Below, piece after piece: positions 26,991 through 35,938 of a stretch of DNA of 64,000 bases. Source of the DNA: Flavobacteriaceae bacterium PS02338 (lineage in GTDB: Bacteria; Bacteroidota; Bacteroidia; Sphingobacteriales; Sphingobacteriaceae); the NCBI GenBank assembly GCA_029959615.1, contig JASCOD010000001.1, positions 372,001-436,000 of the forward strand, given 5' to 3'. A program made the translations under genes and the position numbers. How positions within the stretch are numbered: the first letter of the stretch is position 1; the number at the start of each line of letters is the position of its first letter. Under the pieces are notes generated by a model that ran no database searches, was not told where the DNA came from, and saw only the letters and a list, made by a program, of their open reading frames with translations.

Positions 26991-27018
26991 CAGCAGAGAA
27001 GGACAATTTTGAATGAAT
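26991..27018. repeat. 28-bp direct repeat, copy 2
   Basis: Exact copy of 26687-26714, directly after the copy-B intergenic repeat. Confidence 0.85.
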
Positions 27019-27113
27019 AAAGGAATGAAGGATTGAATAATCGCGACATAACCTAACTTCCAGACTTCTCCATCTTCCCGACGCTCAACCTTCCTACTTT
27101 CCAACAATAACCG

Positions 27114-27121
27114 TATCTTTG
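27114..27121 (+). promoter_or_regulatory. -7 promoter element of mfd
   Basis: TATCTTTG matches TAnnTTTG and ends only 4 bases before the GTG start, so transcription would begin at or beside the start codon. Confidence 0.45.
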
Positions 27122-27125
27122 ACTA

Positions 27126-30100
27126 GTGAACGTTAGAGATTTAATTAATAGATTTAAGACCGACCAACGAGTTCTTGACATTGCAAAATCGCTGAACAGC
27201 AATAAAAGCAAAACTCAGATCAAGGGATTGGTGGGTTCTTCCGATGCCGTAATTGCCCTTACCACCTACTTTTTACAACACAAACCGCAGCTTTTTGTAC
27301 TGCCCAACCGCGAAGAGGCAGCTTATTTCTCTTCCGACTTGGAAAGCATTTTAGGCAAGGAGATCTTACTGTTCCCCTCTTCCTTTCGCAAGCCCTTTGA
27401 GTTTACACAAGTAGATACCGCTAACGTATTGGCCCGTGCCGAAGTACTCAACGAGCTGAACCACCAATCGGAATACGGACAAATTGTGGTAACCTACCCC
27501 GAGGCATTGGCCGAAAAGGTAATTGACCGCAGTATCCTAGAGAAAAACACCTTAGAAATCGCCGTTGGAGCAACCTTGGGCATCGACTTTATCAACGAAT
27601 TTCTATTCGAATACGATTTTGAGCGTGCCGATTTTGTTTACGAACCAGGACAGTTCTCTATCCGTGGTGGCATTGTAGATATTTTCTCTTTCTCCCACGA
27701 TTTGCCTTACCGTATCGAGTTTTTTGGCGATACCGTAGAAAGCATCCGTACCTTTGAGATCGAAAGCCAGCTTTCGGTAGACGATGTCAAAACCCTTACC
27801 ATTGTACCCAACGTACAGGCTAAATTCCTCACCGAAAACAACATCAGCCTGCTCGATTATATTGAAAAAGACACCCAGCTCTGGTTCAAAGATGTAGCTT
27901 TTACACTCGACATTGTTAAATCGGGTTACAAGAAAGCCAGCGAACTTTGGAAGGCCTTATCTGCCGCAGAAAAACAGGCAAACCCCAATTGGCTAGATCC
28001 AAAATTTGCCTTCTCTGATGAGAAAATGCTGGGCGACCTTTTTCAAGATTTCACTTTAATCGAATTTGGAAAGCAGTTTTTTTATCAAACAGACCACGTC
28101 TTCCACTTCGACACCAAACCGCAGCCTTCGTTCAATAAAGATTTCAATCTATTGATCCATAATTTTAAAGAGAACGAAAAGCAGGGCGTTAACAATTTCA
28201 TCTTTACCAATTCGGCCAAACAGGTAGAACGTTTGTATGCCATTTTAGATGATATTGACAAGACCGTTAAATTCATTCCCATTCACGTTCCCTTGCGTGA
28301 AGGTTTTGTAGATTTTACCCAGAAAGTAGCCTTTTATACCGATCATCAGATCTTTGATCGTTTCTATAAATACCAACTCAAAAAAGGTTATCAGCGCAGT
28401 CAGGCCATTACCCTAAAAGAGCTGAGAGATTTAAAGCCAGGTGATTTTGTAACCCATATCGACCACGGTATTGGTAAATATGCCGGCCTAGAGAAAGTAG
28501 AAACCAACGGAAAAATGCAGGAAATGATCCGTTTGGTCTATGCCGATAATGATTTGCTGTATGTGAACATCAACTCCCTTAATCGCATTGCGAAGTATAG
28601 TGGCAAAGATGGCACACCACCTAGAATGAATAAACTGGGCACCGAAGCCTGGGACAAGCTCAAAAAAAGCACTAAAAAAAAAGTTAAGGACATAGCCCGC
28701 GACCTGATTAAGCTTTATGCCATGCGTAAGGCACAAGTGGGTACGGCTTTCGCTCCCGATAGCTACTTAGATACCGAACTGGAAGCATCCTTCATTTACG
28801 AAGATACCCCAGATCAAATGAAAGCCACTACCGATGTGAAACGGGACATGGAAGCGCCACACCCAATGGACCGTTTGGTTTGCGGTGATGTAGGTTTTGG
28901 TAAAACCGAGGTAGCTCTTCGTGCGGCTTTTAAGGCCGTGGCTAATGGCAAACAGGTGGCTATTTTGGTACCAACTACCATTTTGGCACTCCAGCACTTT
29001 AAAACATTTTCATCTCGTTTAAGGGATTTTCCTTGTACAGTAGATTACATCAACCGTTTCAAAACCAGCAAGCAGATTAAAGACAGTTTGGAAAAGCTAG
29101 CCCAAGGCAAAGTCGACATCATTATTGGTACGCATCGTTTGTTAAGTAAGGATGTAAAATTTAAGGACCTGGGCTTAATGGTGATTGACGAAGAGCAGAA
29201 ATTTGGTGTAGCAGCTAAAGAAAAACTGCGTGCTTTGCGGGTAAGTATCGATACCCTCACACTCACCGCAACGCCAATTCCTCGTACCTTGCACTTCTCT
29301 TTAATGGGAGCTAGAGATTTATCCATCATTAATACGCCACCACCAAACAGGCAACCGGTAACTACCGAATTGCATGTATTCAATGATAAGTTGTTACAGG
29401 AAGCGGTACAGTTTGAACTAGACCGTGGCGGACAAGTCTTCTTTGTGCATAACCGGGTGCAAGACCTACAACAATTGGCAGGTTTGATCCAAACTTTGGT
29501 TCCTACCGCACGTATTGGTATTGCGCATGGTCAGTTAGAAGGCGATGCTTTGGAGGATGTGATGTTGGATTTCATTAACGGAGAGAAAGACGTTTTGGTA
29601 GCCACTACCATTATCGAAACCGGCCTCGACGTACCAAATGCCAACACCATTATCATTAACCATGCACACATGTTTGGCTTAAGCGATTTGCACCAAATGC
29701 GAGGTCGTGTAGGGCGATCTAACAAAAAGGCCTTCTGTTATTTATTGAGCTTGCCTTTATCTACCCTAACGGATGAGGCCCGCAAGCGTCTAAGTGCCAT
29801 CGAAGAGTTCTCTGATCTGGGCAGCGGTTTCAACATCGCCATGCGTGATTTGGATATTCGAGGTAGTGGGAACCTTTTAGGTGGCGAACAAAGTGGCTTT
29901 ATTGCTGAGATTGGCTTTGAGATGTATAACAAAATCTTAGATGAAGCCATACAGGAACTGAAGGATGATGAGTTTAAGGATTTATTCAAAGACCAACCAG
30001 AACGACCTTACGTAAGTTTTACCCAAGTAGATACCGATGTGGAAATGCACATTCCGGACAGCTACGTCACCAATATTACCGAACGATATAACCTTTATAC

Positions 30101-30458
30101 CGAAATTTCGAAACTTGAAACCGAACAACAAATCAAGACTTTTGAGCAACGCATGAAAGATCGCTTTGGTCCTGTGCCTTTGCAGGTTTTAGCCATGCTT
30201 AAGGTAGTGCGCCTGCAATGGATCGCCAAACGATTAGGTTTCGAAAAAGTGAGCTACAAAAAGAACATATTAAGGGGTTACTTTGTAAGCGATAAACAAT
30301 CTAAGTTCTTCGATTCGGAAACTTTCAATAGGGTTTTGGCCTTTGCGCAGTTGCATCCCCGTTTATGTAACCTCAAAGAAGTAAAAGATAGCTTGCGCAT
30401 TTCTTTTGATAACATTGGCAATATTGATGAGGCAGTAGAGATGTTGGAAATGATATAA
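27126..30458 (+). CDS. mfd: transcription-repair coupling factor Mfd
   Basis: The 1110-residue protein (GTG start) has the whole Mfd layout: N-terminal UvrB-like region, RNA-polymerase-interacting domain (LKPGDFVTHIDHGIGKYAGLE near 437-457), the RecG-like SF2 translocase with Walker A CGDVGFGKTEVA and DEEQ box VIDEEQKFG, the helicase C domain (TTIIETGLDVPNANTIII; QMRGRVGRS) and a TRCF C-terminal domain. It removes stalled RNA polymerase and recruits UvrABC to transcribed-strand lesions. It stands alone after a repeat-rich interval and ends inside a perfect 42-bp palindrome. Confidence 0.97.
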   Translation: MNVRDLINRFKTDQRVLDIAKSLNSNKSKTQIKGLVGSSDAVIALTTYFLQHKPQLFVLPNREEAAYFSSDLESILGKEILLFPSSFRKPFEFTQVDTANVLARAEVLNELNHQSEYGQIVVTYPEALAEKVIDRSILEKNTLEIAVGATLGIDFINEFLFEYDFERADFVYEPGQFSIRGGIVDIFSFSHDLPYRIEFFGDTVESIRTFEIESQLSVDDVKTLTIVPNVQAKFLTENNISLLDYIEKDTQLWFKDVAFTLDIVKSGYKKASELWKALSAAEKQANPNWLDPKFAFSDEKMLGDLFQDFTLIEFGKQFFYQTDHVFHFDTKPQPSFNKDFNLLIHNFKENEKQGVNNFIFTNSAKQVERLYAILDDIDKTVKFIPIHVPLREGFVDFTQKVAFYTDHQIFDRFYKYQLKKGYQRSQAITLKELRDLKPGDFVTHIDHGIGKYAGLEKVETNGKMQEMIRLVYADNDLLYVNINSLNRIAKYSGKDGTPPRMNKLGTEAWDKLKKSTKKKVKDIARDLIKLYAMRKAQVGTAFAPDSYLDTELEASFIYEDTPDQMKATTDVKRDMEAPHPMDRLVCGDVGFGKTEVALRAAFKAVANGKQVAILVPTTILALQHFKTFSSRLRDFPCTVDYINRFKTSKQIKDSLEKLAQGKVDIIIGTHRLLSKDVKFKDLGLMVIDEEQKFGVAAKEKLRALRVSIDTLTLTATPIPRTLHFSLMGARDLSIINTPPPNRQPVTTELHVFNDKLLQEAVQFELDRGGQVFFVHNRVQDLQQLAGLIQTLVPTARIGIAHGQLEGDALEDVMLDFINGEKDVLVATTIIETGLDVPNANTIIINHAHMFGLSDLHQMRGRVGRSNKKAFCYLLSLPLSTLTDEARKRLSAIEEFSDLGSGFNIAMRDLDIRGSGNLLGGEQSGFIAEIGFEMYNKILDEAIQELKDDEFKDLFKDQPERPYVSFTQVDTDVEMHIPDSYVTNITERYNLYTEISKLETEQQIKTFEQRMKDRFGPVPLQVLAMLKVVRLQWIAKRLGFEKVSYKKNILRGYFVSDKQSKFFDSETFNRVLAFAQLHPRLCNLKEVKDSLRISFDNIGNIDEAVEMLEMI

Positions 30459-30498
30459 CAATTGTAGAGACACAAAATTTTGTGTCTCTACAATTGTT
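30457..30498. repeat. 42-bp perfect palindrome, shared bidirectional terminator
   Basis: AACAATTGTAGAGACACAAAA is followed directly by its exact complement. It contains the last bases of mfd (TAA at 30456-30458) and the stop of the convergent DUF58 gene (TAG at 30488-30490). As RNA it gives a 21-bp stem from either strand. Confidence 0.92.
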
Positions 30499-31834
30499 GC
30501 CTTGCCTTAATGGCCAAATACCTATTTACCACGTTTACAGTAAGATTTTGCGGAGCGGTAAGCAAGCTTAAAATACCATGCTTGGTTAACTCCCTTACCA
30601 TTAAACGTTTCTCGTAAGCGAATTTCTCGGCGATGGTTTTGATATAAATGCCTTCTACATCTTTAGCATCTTCGTTGCTTAACGCCTTAAGCGTGGTATT
30701 CTCAAAAAACACCACTAACAACAAATGATATTTAGCAATACGTTTGAGATAGGGCAATTGTCTTTCCAGTGCCGAGATGCTCTCGAAGTTAGTGAAGAAA
30801 ACTACCAAACTGCGTTGCTTCAATACCGAACGCAAACTCACAAAGAGCGCCTCCATATCTGTTTCCAGATAGCGGGTTTTCTCTTTGTACAACACCTCCA
30901 TAATTTTATTCAGTTGCGTAGGCCTACGATCTGCCAGCACCACATTCTTCGTCTTCTCGGCAACGGTAATCAGTCCTGCCTTATCCTGTTTCACCAACGC
31001 AACACTCGATAGAATCAAGCTGGCATTGATGGCATAATCCAATAAGCTCATCCCTTCAAAAGGCATTTTCATTGCCCTCGATTTATCGATAACACAATAG
31101 ATATGTTGCGAACGTTCTTCAGTGTAGCTGTTCACCATCAAGTCGGATCTACGAGCGGTGGCTTTCCAATTGACGGTTCTAACATCATCTCCAGCTACAT
31201 AATTCTTCACCTGATCAAATTCCATGCTATGCCCAACCCTTCTGATTTTTTTAATACCCACGTCGGTTAAGCGATTAGAAATGGCCATTAGTTCATATGC
31301 TCTCAACTTAAGAAAAGAGGGATATACTGGGACCATTCCCGCACCGGCTACGTTAAATCTTCTACTCACCAAAGCCAAAGGCGATTTCACAAATAGCCTG
31401 GTAAAGCCGAAGTCGTATTCACCTCGCTTAGTCGGACGTAAAAAGTAGTTAATGATTTTCTGCTCCCTAGGCTTTAACGTAGTGTTAAACCACAGGTCCC
31501 GTTTCTGGAATTGAAAGGGAATTTCATCAATGATACCTATCGAAACTTGGAAAGGATAGAAGTTTTCTAAGTAGATTTTCAGCTCGTTGTCATCGCCATT
31601 ACTCAATCTTTCAGGCACATCTCTTCTCAAAAAAACTGTCTTCTTAGCAGAATGGAGCAAATAAATATCTACCAACAGCAAAAGCAACAATACCCCAAAG
31701 GCGATGTAAGGGATATCGCCCAAGATGGGCAGAAAGAAGGCAAAAAGAAACAAGGCCGAGCAAGTGCCCAGTGCAATGAAAAGCCTGCTTTCGAGAAACA
31801 GATTGATGTAGAATTTTCTAAATAGTTTTTTCAT
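30488..31834 (-). CDS. DUF58 domain protein
   Basis: A 448-residue protein with two N-terminal transmembrane helices (residues about 15-60) and the DUF58 core at 200-290: GDDVRTVNWKATARRSDLMV, then YCVIDKSRAM, a von Willebrand-A-like segment. DUF58 proteins are partners of MoxR AAA+ ATPases in assembly or activation of other complexes. It is the last gene of a minus-strand set with MoxR, DUF4350, DUF4129, a membrane protein and SpoIIM-like. Its C-terminal codons lie in the palindrome shared with mfd. Confidence 0.92.
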   Translation of the reverse strand: MKKLFRKFYINLFLESRLFIALGTCSALFLFAFFLPILGDIPYIAFGVLLLLLLVDIYLLHSAKKTVFLRRDVPERLSNGDDNELKIYLENFYPFQVSIGIIDEIPFQFQKRDLWFNTTLKPREQKIINYFLRPTKRGEYDFGFTRLFVKSPLALVSRRFNVAGAGMVPVYPSFLKLRAYELMAISNRLTDVGIKKIRRVGHSMEFDQVKNYVAGDDVRTVNWKATARRSDLMVNSYTEERSQHIYCVIDKSRAMKMPFEGMSLLDYAINASLILSSVALVKQDKAGLITVAEKTKNVVLADRRPTQLNKIMEVLYKEKTRYLETDMEALFVSLRSVLKQRSLVVFFTNFESISALERQLPYLKRIAKYHLLLVVFFENTTLKALSNEDAKDVEGIYIKTIAEKFAYEKRLMVRELTKHGILSLLTAPQNLTVNVVNRYLAIKARQQL

Positions 31835-31880
31835 TTATTTCGTTTTGCCTTCATTGTGAGCTGAGAAGCTGTCCCTAGGT

Positions 31881-31985
31881 TGTTGTGTCATTCCGACGTT
31901 AGGAGGAATCTAGTAACTGTTAGATCCTTCACTTCGCTCTGGATGACAAACTGCAAGATTGCTTCGTGCCTCGCAATGACGAGAG
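31881..31985. repeat. GTCATTCCGAC/GCAATGACG family repeat in the MoxR-DUF58 gap
   Basis: Contains GTCATTCCGACGTTAGGAGG, AGATCCTTCACTTCGCTCTG with GGATGAC, and a GCAATGACG end. Related pieces lie at 32999-33077, 51545-51650, 59630-59660 and 61524-61580. Confidence 0.75.
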
Positions 31986-31987
31986 AA

Positions 31988-32971
31988 TTACCTCGGCACC
32001 TCAATTTTCTTAATTATTTGACCAATAATATCCGAAGTCGTTAATCCTTCCATTTCTTTTTCAGGGCTAAGCATTACACGATGAGCTAATACCGGAACTG
32101 CTACTTTTATAATATCATCTGGTGTTACGAAATCCCTTCCCGCCATTGCTGCCATTGCTTTTGCACTGTTTACCAAAGCCAGAGATGCTCTTGGCGATGC
32201 TCCCAAATACAGCGCTTTATTTTGTCTGGTTTCGTGAACAATTTGTGCGGCATAGGCTAATAATTTAGGCTCTACAAATAAAGATTTAATGGTAGCTCTT
32301 AATGCTAAAATTTGCGCTACATCCAACACTGGTTTTACCTCCGCAAGTTGTAACCGGGTATCTTGTTGGTGCTGTTGCTCTAAAATTGCTATTTCTTCTT
32401 CTAGGGAAGGATATTTGATCTCTACCTTAAACAAGAAACGATCTAATTGTGCTTCTGGTAAGCGATAGGTACCTTCTTGTTCTACTGGATTTTGTGTAGC
32501 CAATACCATAAAAGGTTCTTCCAGTTTATAGGTATGGCCATCTACTGTAACTTGGCGTTCTTCCATTGCTTCAAATAGCGCCGACTGTGTTTTTGCTGGT
32601 GCTCTGTTAATCTCATCTACCAAGATGATGTTGCCAAATATCGGCCCTTGCCTAAATTGAAACTCCGCAGTTTTTGGACTGAAAACTGCTGTTCCCAATA
32701 CATCTGAAGGCATTAAATCTGGTGTAAACTGAATACGGGAAAAAGTAGCGGCAATGCTTTTGGCAACCAGTTTGGCGCTTAAAGTTTTAGCCACTCCAGG
32801 TACACCTTCTAAAAGCAAATGTCCGTTAGCCAACAAACCTGCAATCAGTAAATCAATGGTTTCTGTTTGGCCTACAATTATTTTACCCAATTGCTGCCTT
32901 ATTTGCGCTACTGCTTGGTTAAGCTGGCTTAAATCGGTACGTTGATTAAACATTTCTTGTTCCATGTTCAT
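31988..32971 (-). CDS. MoxR family AAA+ ATPase
   Basis: A 327-residue ATPase with Walker A GVPGVAKT near 56-63, Walker B and sensor elements (ILVDEINRAPAKTQSALFEA, then MEERQVTVDG; ATQNPVEQEGTYRLPEAQLD) and an AAA lid. MoxR proteins act as chaperone-like ATPases with DUF58 partners, encoded next. ATGs at 32971 and 32965 are both usable. Palindromic repeats have inserted on both sides without breaking the gene order. Confidence 0.95.
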   Translation of the reverse strand: MNMEQEMFNQRTDLSQLNQAVAQIRQQLGKIIVGQTETIDLLIAGLLANGHLLLEGVPGVAKTLSAKLVAKSIAATFSRIQFTPDLMPSDVLGTAVFSPKTAEFQFRQGPIFGNIILVDEINRAPAKTQSALFEAMEERQVTVDGHTYKLEEPFMVLATQNPVEQEGTYRLPEAQLDRFLFKVEIKYPSLEEEIAILEQQHQQDTRLQLAEVKPVLDVAQILALRATIKSLFVEPKLLAYAAQIVHETRQNKALYLGASPRASLALVNSAKAMAAMAGRDFVTPDDIIKVAVPVLAHRVMLSPEKEMEGLTTSDIIGQIIKKIEVPR

Positions 32972-32998
32972 TTCTTTTTTATTACTTTTTATCTTACA

Positions 32999-33077
32999 GG
33001 ATAGATTGCTTCAGTCGTTCCTCCTTCGCAATGACGAAAAAAGAAGCGTCATTGCGAGCTTTGCGAAGCAATCTCAT
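32999..33077. repeat. GTCATTGCGAG palindromic repeat in the DUF4350-MoxR gap
   Basis: Arms AGATTGCTTC...CTTCGCAATGACG and CGTCATTGCGAG...GCGAAGCAATCT face each other around a short purine loop. Confidence 0.85.
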
Positions 33078-33091
33078 TTGTATGCATTAAA

Positions 33092-34282
33092 CTACTTATC
33101 CAGCCTATAAAATTGTTCTATCAGTTGATTAAATTCAATCAGATTTTGATCTGTTATTTTTGTTTTCTTATCGGCCAAATTAAATGCATTGATGTAGCCA
33201 ATCAACTGCCCAATGAGCTCCTCGCTAATTCCACTTACTTTCACCAAAGCCTCCACAAACTCTTGATCAAGTTCGACTGTTTTTAAGCGATACTTTTTCC
33301 TTAAGTATTCCAGAAAATAGCTCACTTTCTTTTCAGTGATATCCTGATGGTTACGCTGCTGGTAATAAACACGACCTACTACTCGTGCAAATTCTACCGA
33401 ACTGTTTTTCAAAGGATCTAGGATTGGAATAATACGTTGCCGACGTTTAATCTCGTAAAGTACAAAGGCTATTAGACCAAACAAAGCTAGATAATAAGCC
33501 CAGCGTAATTCATCATAACTAAAGAGCACACGCAAAACTGATTGGCTGTTTACTGTCGGGCGAGTATAGTATTCATCCCATAGTATGGTTTTGGCCTGCG
33601 GCAAATAAGAAAACACTTTGGCAATGTAATCTGCACCATTTTCATTTAACAAGCTGTAATTGGTAAACAATTGCGGGTTTGGGCACAACAATAAATTTCC
33701 CTTTCCAAAACGATATTGAACAAAGTTGGGGTACTCTTCGTGCTTTCTTCCTAAAACGATTGCCTTTGCAGTATCTATTTTACTGAAATATTGTGCCGCA
33801 ATACCTCTCTCAAAATAATAATCAAATTCGCTTTTTAAATGTGGCGAAGTGAAATTTATAGGGTACTTTGTGTTATTCCTGTAACCTAAATTAAAACCGA
33901 GTGCAAGCTTTAGCGAATCTTCTAATACACCATCCATCTGGAAAGTGGCTATCAAGATGTTATGACCAGCTTCCATGTATTTCCTCATGATGGTAAAATC
34001 TAACGAATCTACCTTAATTGTTGAGCCAATAACGATGTAATTAGTGCTTTGTGCCGGCAACACTTTTAAACTTTTGTAGATAGATTCTCTTTGTACTTTT
34101 TGTTCAGCATTCGGAAATAAATCAGCTGCATGCTGCCTCAAAATATAAGTACCAAAAGGAATTTTATCTTCGGGCAGGTAAGTGGCTTGCCAATTGATAG
34201 GTTGAGGCTTGGTGTACTGCACAATAAGATACAGCACCAGTAGCAAACCGCCAAAAATCAGATATCTCCTCAGTCCTCTCAT
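33092..34282 (-). CDS. DUF4350 domain protein
   Basis: A 396-residue protein with an N-terminal transmembrane helix (YLIFGGLLLVLYLIV), a periplasmic domain (QPINWQATYLPEDKIPFGTY, the DUF4350 start), a second helix near 268-286, and a C-terminal cytosolic region. The function is unknown. Its start overlaps the stop of the DUF4129 gene by 4 bases (ATGA), so translation is probably coupled. It belongs to the MoxR-linked set. Confidence 0.88.
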   Translation of the reverse strand: MRGLRRYLIFGGLLLVLYLIVQYTKPQPINWQATYLPEDKIPFGTYILRQHAADLFPNAEQKVQRESIYKSLKVLPAQSTNYIVIGSTIKVDSLDFTIMRKYMEAGHNILIATFQMDGVLEDSLKLALGFNLGYRNNTKYPINFTSPHLKSEFDYYFERGIAAQYFSKIDTAKAIVLGRKHEEYPNFVQYRFGKGNLLLCPNPQLFTNYSLLNENGADYIAKVFSYLPQAKTILWDEYYTRPTVNSQSVLRVLFSYDELRWAYYLALFGLIAFVLYEIKRRQRIIPILDPLKNSSVEFARVVGRVYYQQRNHQDITEKKVSYFLEYLRKKYRLKTVELDQEFVEALVKVSGISEELIGQLIGYINAFNLADKKTKITDQNLIEFNQLIEQFYRLDK

Positions 34283-35034
34283 TTCACGGTTTCATTAAAT
34301 TGTTGGAAAGACTCTTGGAGCGTATCGTATGTTGATTTATCAATCTTGAAATCGCCGTACCAGATGTATTCGAATTGATAAGTTAATTGCGGAAATTGCT
34401 CATAACCTTTTTCATTCTCTACCTCTCTTACATAAGCCAAATTGGTTTTATTGGGCTGCCAATCAATTATCTCCCGATCGCTTAATATCTTAAGCGTTCG
34501 CAAGTAAAGCAACCTTACTGCCAGCCTATAATTATGGTGTTGCAATGCGTTTTCAATTTCGTCGTCGAAGCTGATTTCATGGATATTTTCCAAGCTTTCG
34601 TCATAAGGAACTTCCACGCTTTTTGATTTACCTGCAAACAGTTTTAAATCGATACCTGCTAATTTGAAAACTGCAAGAGTAACCAAAACAACAAAGACCA
34701 CCATTGCCCCATATTTCAGTATCGTTGGCCAAATAGAACTACCAGAAGACTGCTCGTCGCTAGCAAAAAGCTTTCCTATCCAACGCCAAAACGCACTCCA
34801 AAATCTTTCCCACCAGCTTAGCCTTTCAGATTCTTCTTCTCCGTATTGAAACTCTTTTTCAGTCTTTAACTTTTGGATGGCTTGGTTATCGAACTTGCGG
34901 ATTTGAGTTTTACTGCTGTCTAGTTTGAGTACAAGTGTATCCTTTACGGGCTTCGCTACAACTGGCTTAAGCGCCTGCTGTGCCTGCAAATTTACCGAAA
35001 AAAACAAGACAATGACTAAGAGCAGTAATCGCAT
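34279..35034 (-). CDS. DUF4129 domain protein
   Basis: A 251-residue protein: signal peptide (MRLLLLVIVLFFSVNLQAQ), a central transmembrane helix (YGAMVVFVVLVTLAVFKL) and a cytosolic C-terminal DUF4129 domain with RLAVRLLYLRTLKILSD and YGDFKIDKSTYDTLQE. In this phylum the domain recurs beside MoxR/DUF58 and DUF4350 genes. One base separates it from the upstream membrane-protein gene. Confidence 0.87.
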   Translation of the reverse strand: MRLLLLVIVLFFSVNLQAQQALKPVVAKPVKDTLVLKLDSSKTQIRKFDNQAIQKLKTEKEFQYGEEESERLSWWERFWSAFWRWIGKLFASDEQSSGSSIWPTILKYGAMVVFVVLVTLAVFKLAGIDLKLFAGKSKSVEVPYDESLENIHEISFDDEIENALQHHNYRLAVRLLYLRTLKILSDREIIDWQPNKTNLAYVREVENEKGYEQFPQLTYQFEYIWYGDFKIDKSTYDTLQESFQQFNETVK

Positions 35035-35035
35035 A

Positions 35036-35923
35036 TTAATATTCTTCGTCTGGATGAACTACCGGGGCTTGCGTATTTCCAAAATCTTCAATTCTGTTCA
35101 TTAAACCTTGGCTTTCTTTTCGTTCCACCAAATTATGATAAATGAAAGCTGTAGCTACAATAGGTATAACGGAAAATACCTGAGCTAGATATTGTGAAAC
35201 CGAAGTAAAGACTTGATAGCCTTTCAAGACATCTAAGCCTCCACCAGAAAACGCATTGATCATCATCAGGATATAAGCAGGGGCATAAATTACCATCATG
35301 CAAATAAAAGTGATGATTCCCACCACTAACAAGGTTGCAAATGTAATCCACCAGTTTTCCTTAACTAATGCAAAGGCACGGCTAAAAGCTTCTCCAAAAC
35401 CCACATTTTCTAATATCATGATCGTAAAAAATATGGAAAATGCAGGGGTTATATAAATACCGGGTACAATACATAGCATGAAACAAACGATCCAGATCAT
35501 ATAAATCAGTATACCGCTCCACATTACCCTAAAAAAGTAATATTTGAAATAAGCCCAAACCTCTTCTAGCGTAGGCGTAACATTACCTTTTGCAATATAC
35601 ACGGCAATAAAACTCAATACCGAAGTGTACATTGCCGTATAATTGAGTACCGCAAAAATGATTACCGCTAAATAACGCCAAGTAAACATGGTAGCCCAGG
35701 CACTAGTTCCATCGTAATTGCCTGCTTGAATACTTTCTCTTATATCGCCCATTTGCAATTGCATGAAAATGGTAGACATCATGCCCCCTAGGATAAAAAA
35801 TCCACAAAGCGAAAAGAAGGTCTTCAAAAGTGCCTTGATATTCTGTTTGATAAAGAGGATTGTTCCAGAAATAATTCCTTCAAATTCCCTAATCTGTTTA
35901 AATTCGATTTTTTCTTTCATCAT
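35036..35923 (-). CDS. multi-pass membrane protein of the MoxR cluster
   Basis: A 295-residue protein with about six predicted transmembrane segments (for example FFSLCGFFILGGMMSTIF, YLAVIIFAVLNYTAMY, MIWIVCFMLCIVPGIYITPA and WITFATLLVVGIITFICMMV). The PGIYITPAFSIF pattern resembles the membrane domain seen in DUF4013/GPDP-like membrane proteins. The function is unknown. It lies between SpoIIM-like and DUF4129 genes and is cotranscribed with them. Confidence 0.8.
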   Translation of the reverse strand: MMKEKIEFKQIREFEGIISGTILFIKQNIKALLKTFFSLCGFFILGGMMSTIFMQLQMGDIRESIQAGNYDGTSAWATMFTWRYLAVIIFAVLNYTAMYTSVLSFIAVYIAKGNVTPTLEEVWAYFKYYFFRVMWSGILIYMIWIVCFMLCIVPGIYITPAFSIFFTIMILENVGFGEAFSRAFALVKENWWITFATLLVVGIITFICMMVIYAPAYILMMINAFSGGGLDVLKGYQVFTSVSQYLAQVFSVIPIVATAFIYHNLVERKESQGLMNRIEDFGNTQAPVVHPDEEY

Positions 35924-35938
35924 TAATACTGAGTTGCG

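Larger units (their letters stand above)
25486..27125. other. repeat-rich, gene-free interval upstream of mfd
   Basis: In 1.6 kb I find no supportable gene. The open frames on the minus strand from 26498 to 27107 consist of repeated DNA (both contain the same FIQNCPSLL translation) and do not look like proteins. The interval holds the repeats listed separately plus an 11-bp tandem array. Confidence 0.7.

Noticed and set aside
26498..27107. Minus-strand frames of 106 and 100 codons before mfd
   Set aside because: Both are translations of duplicated intergenic repeats (they share FIQNCPSLL) and match no protein pattern.
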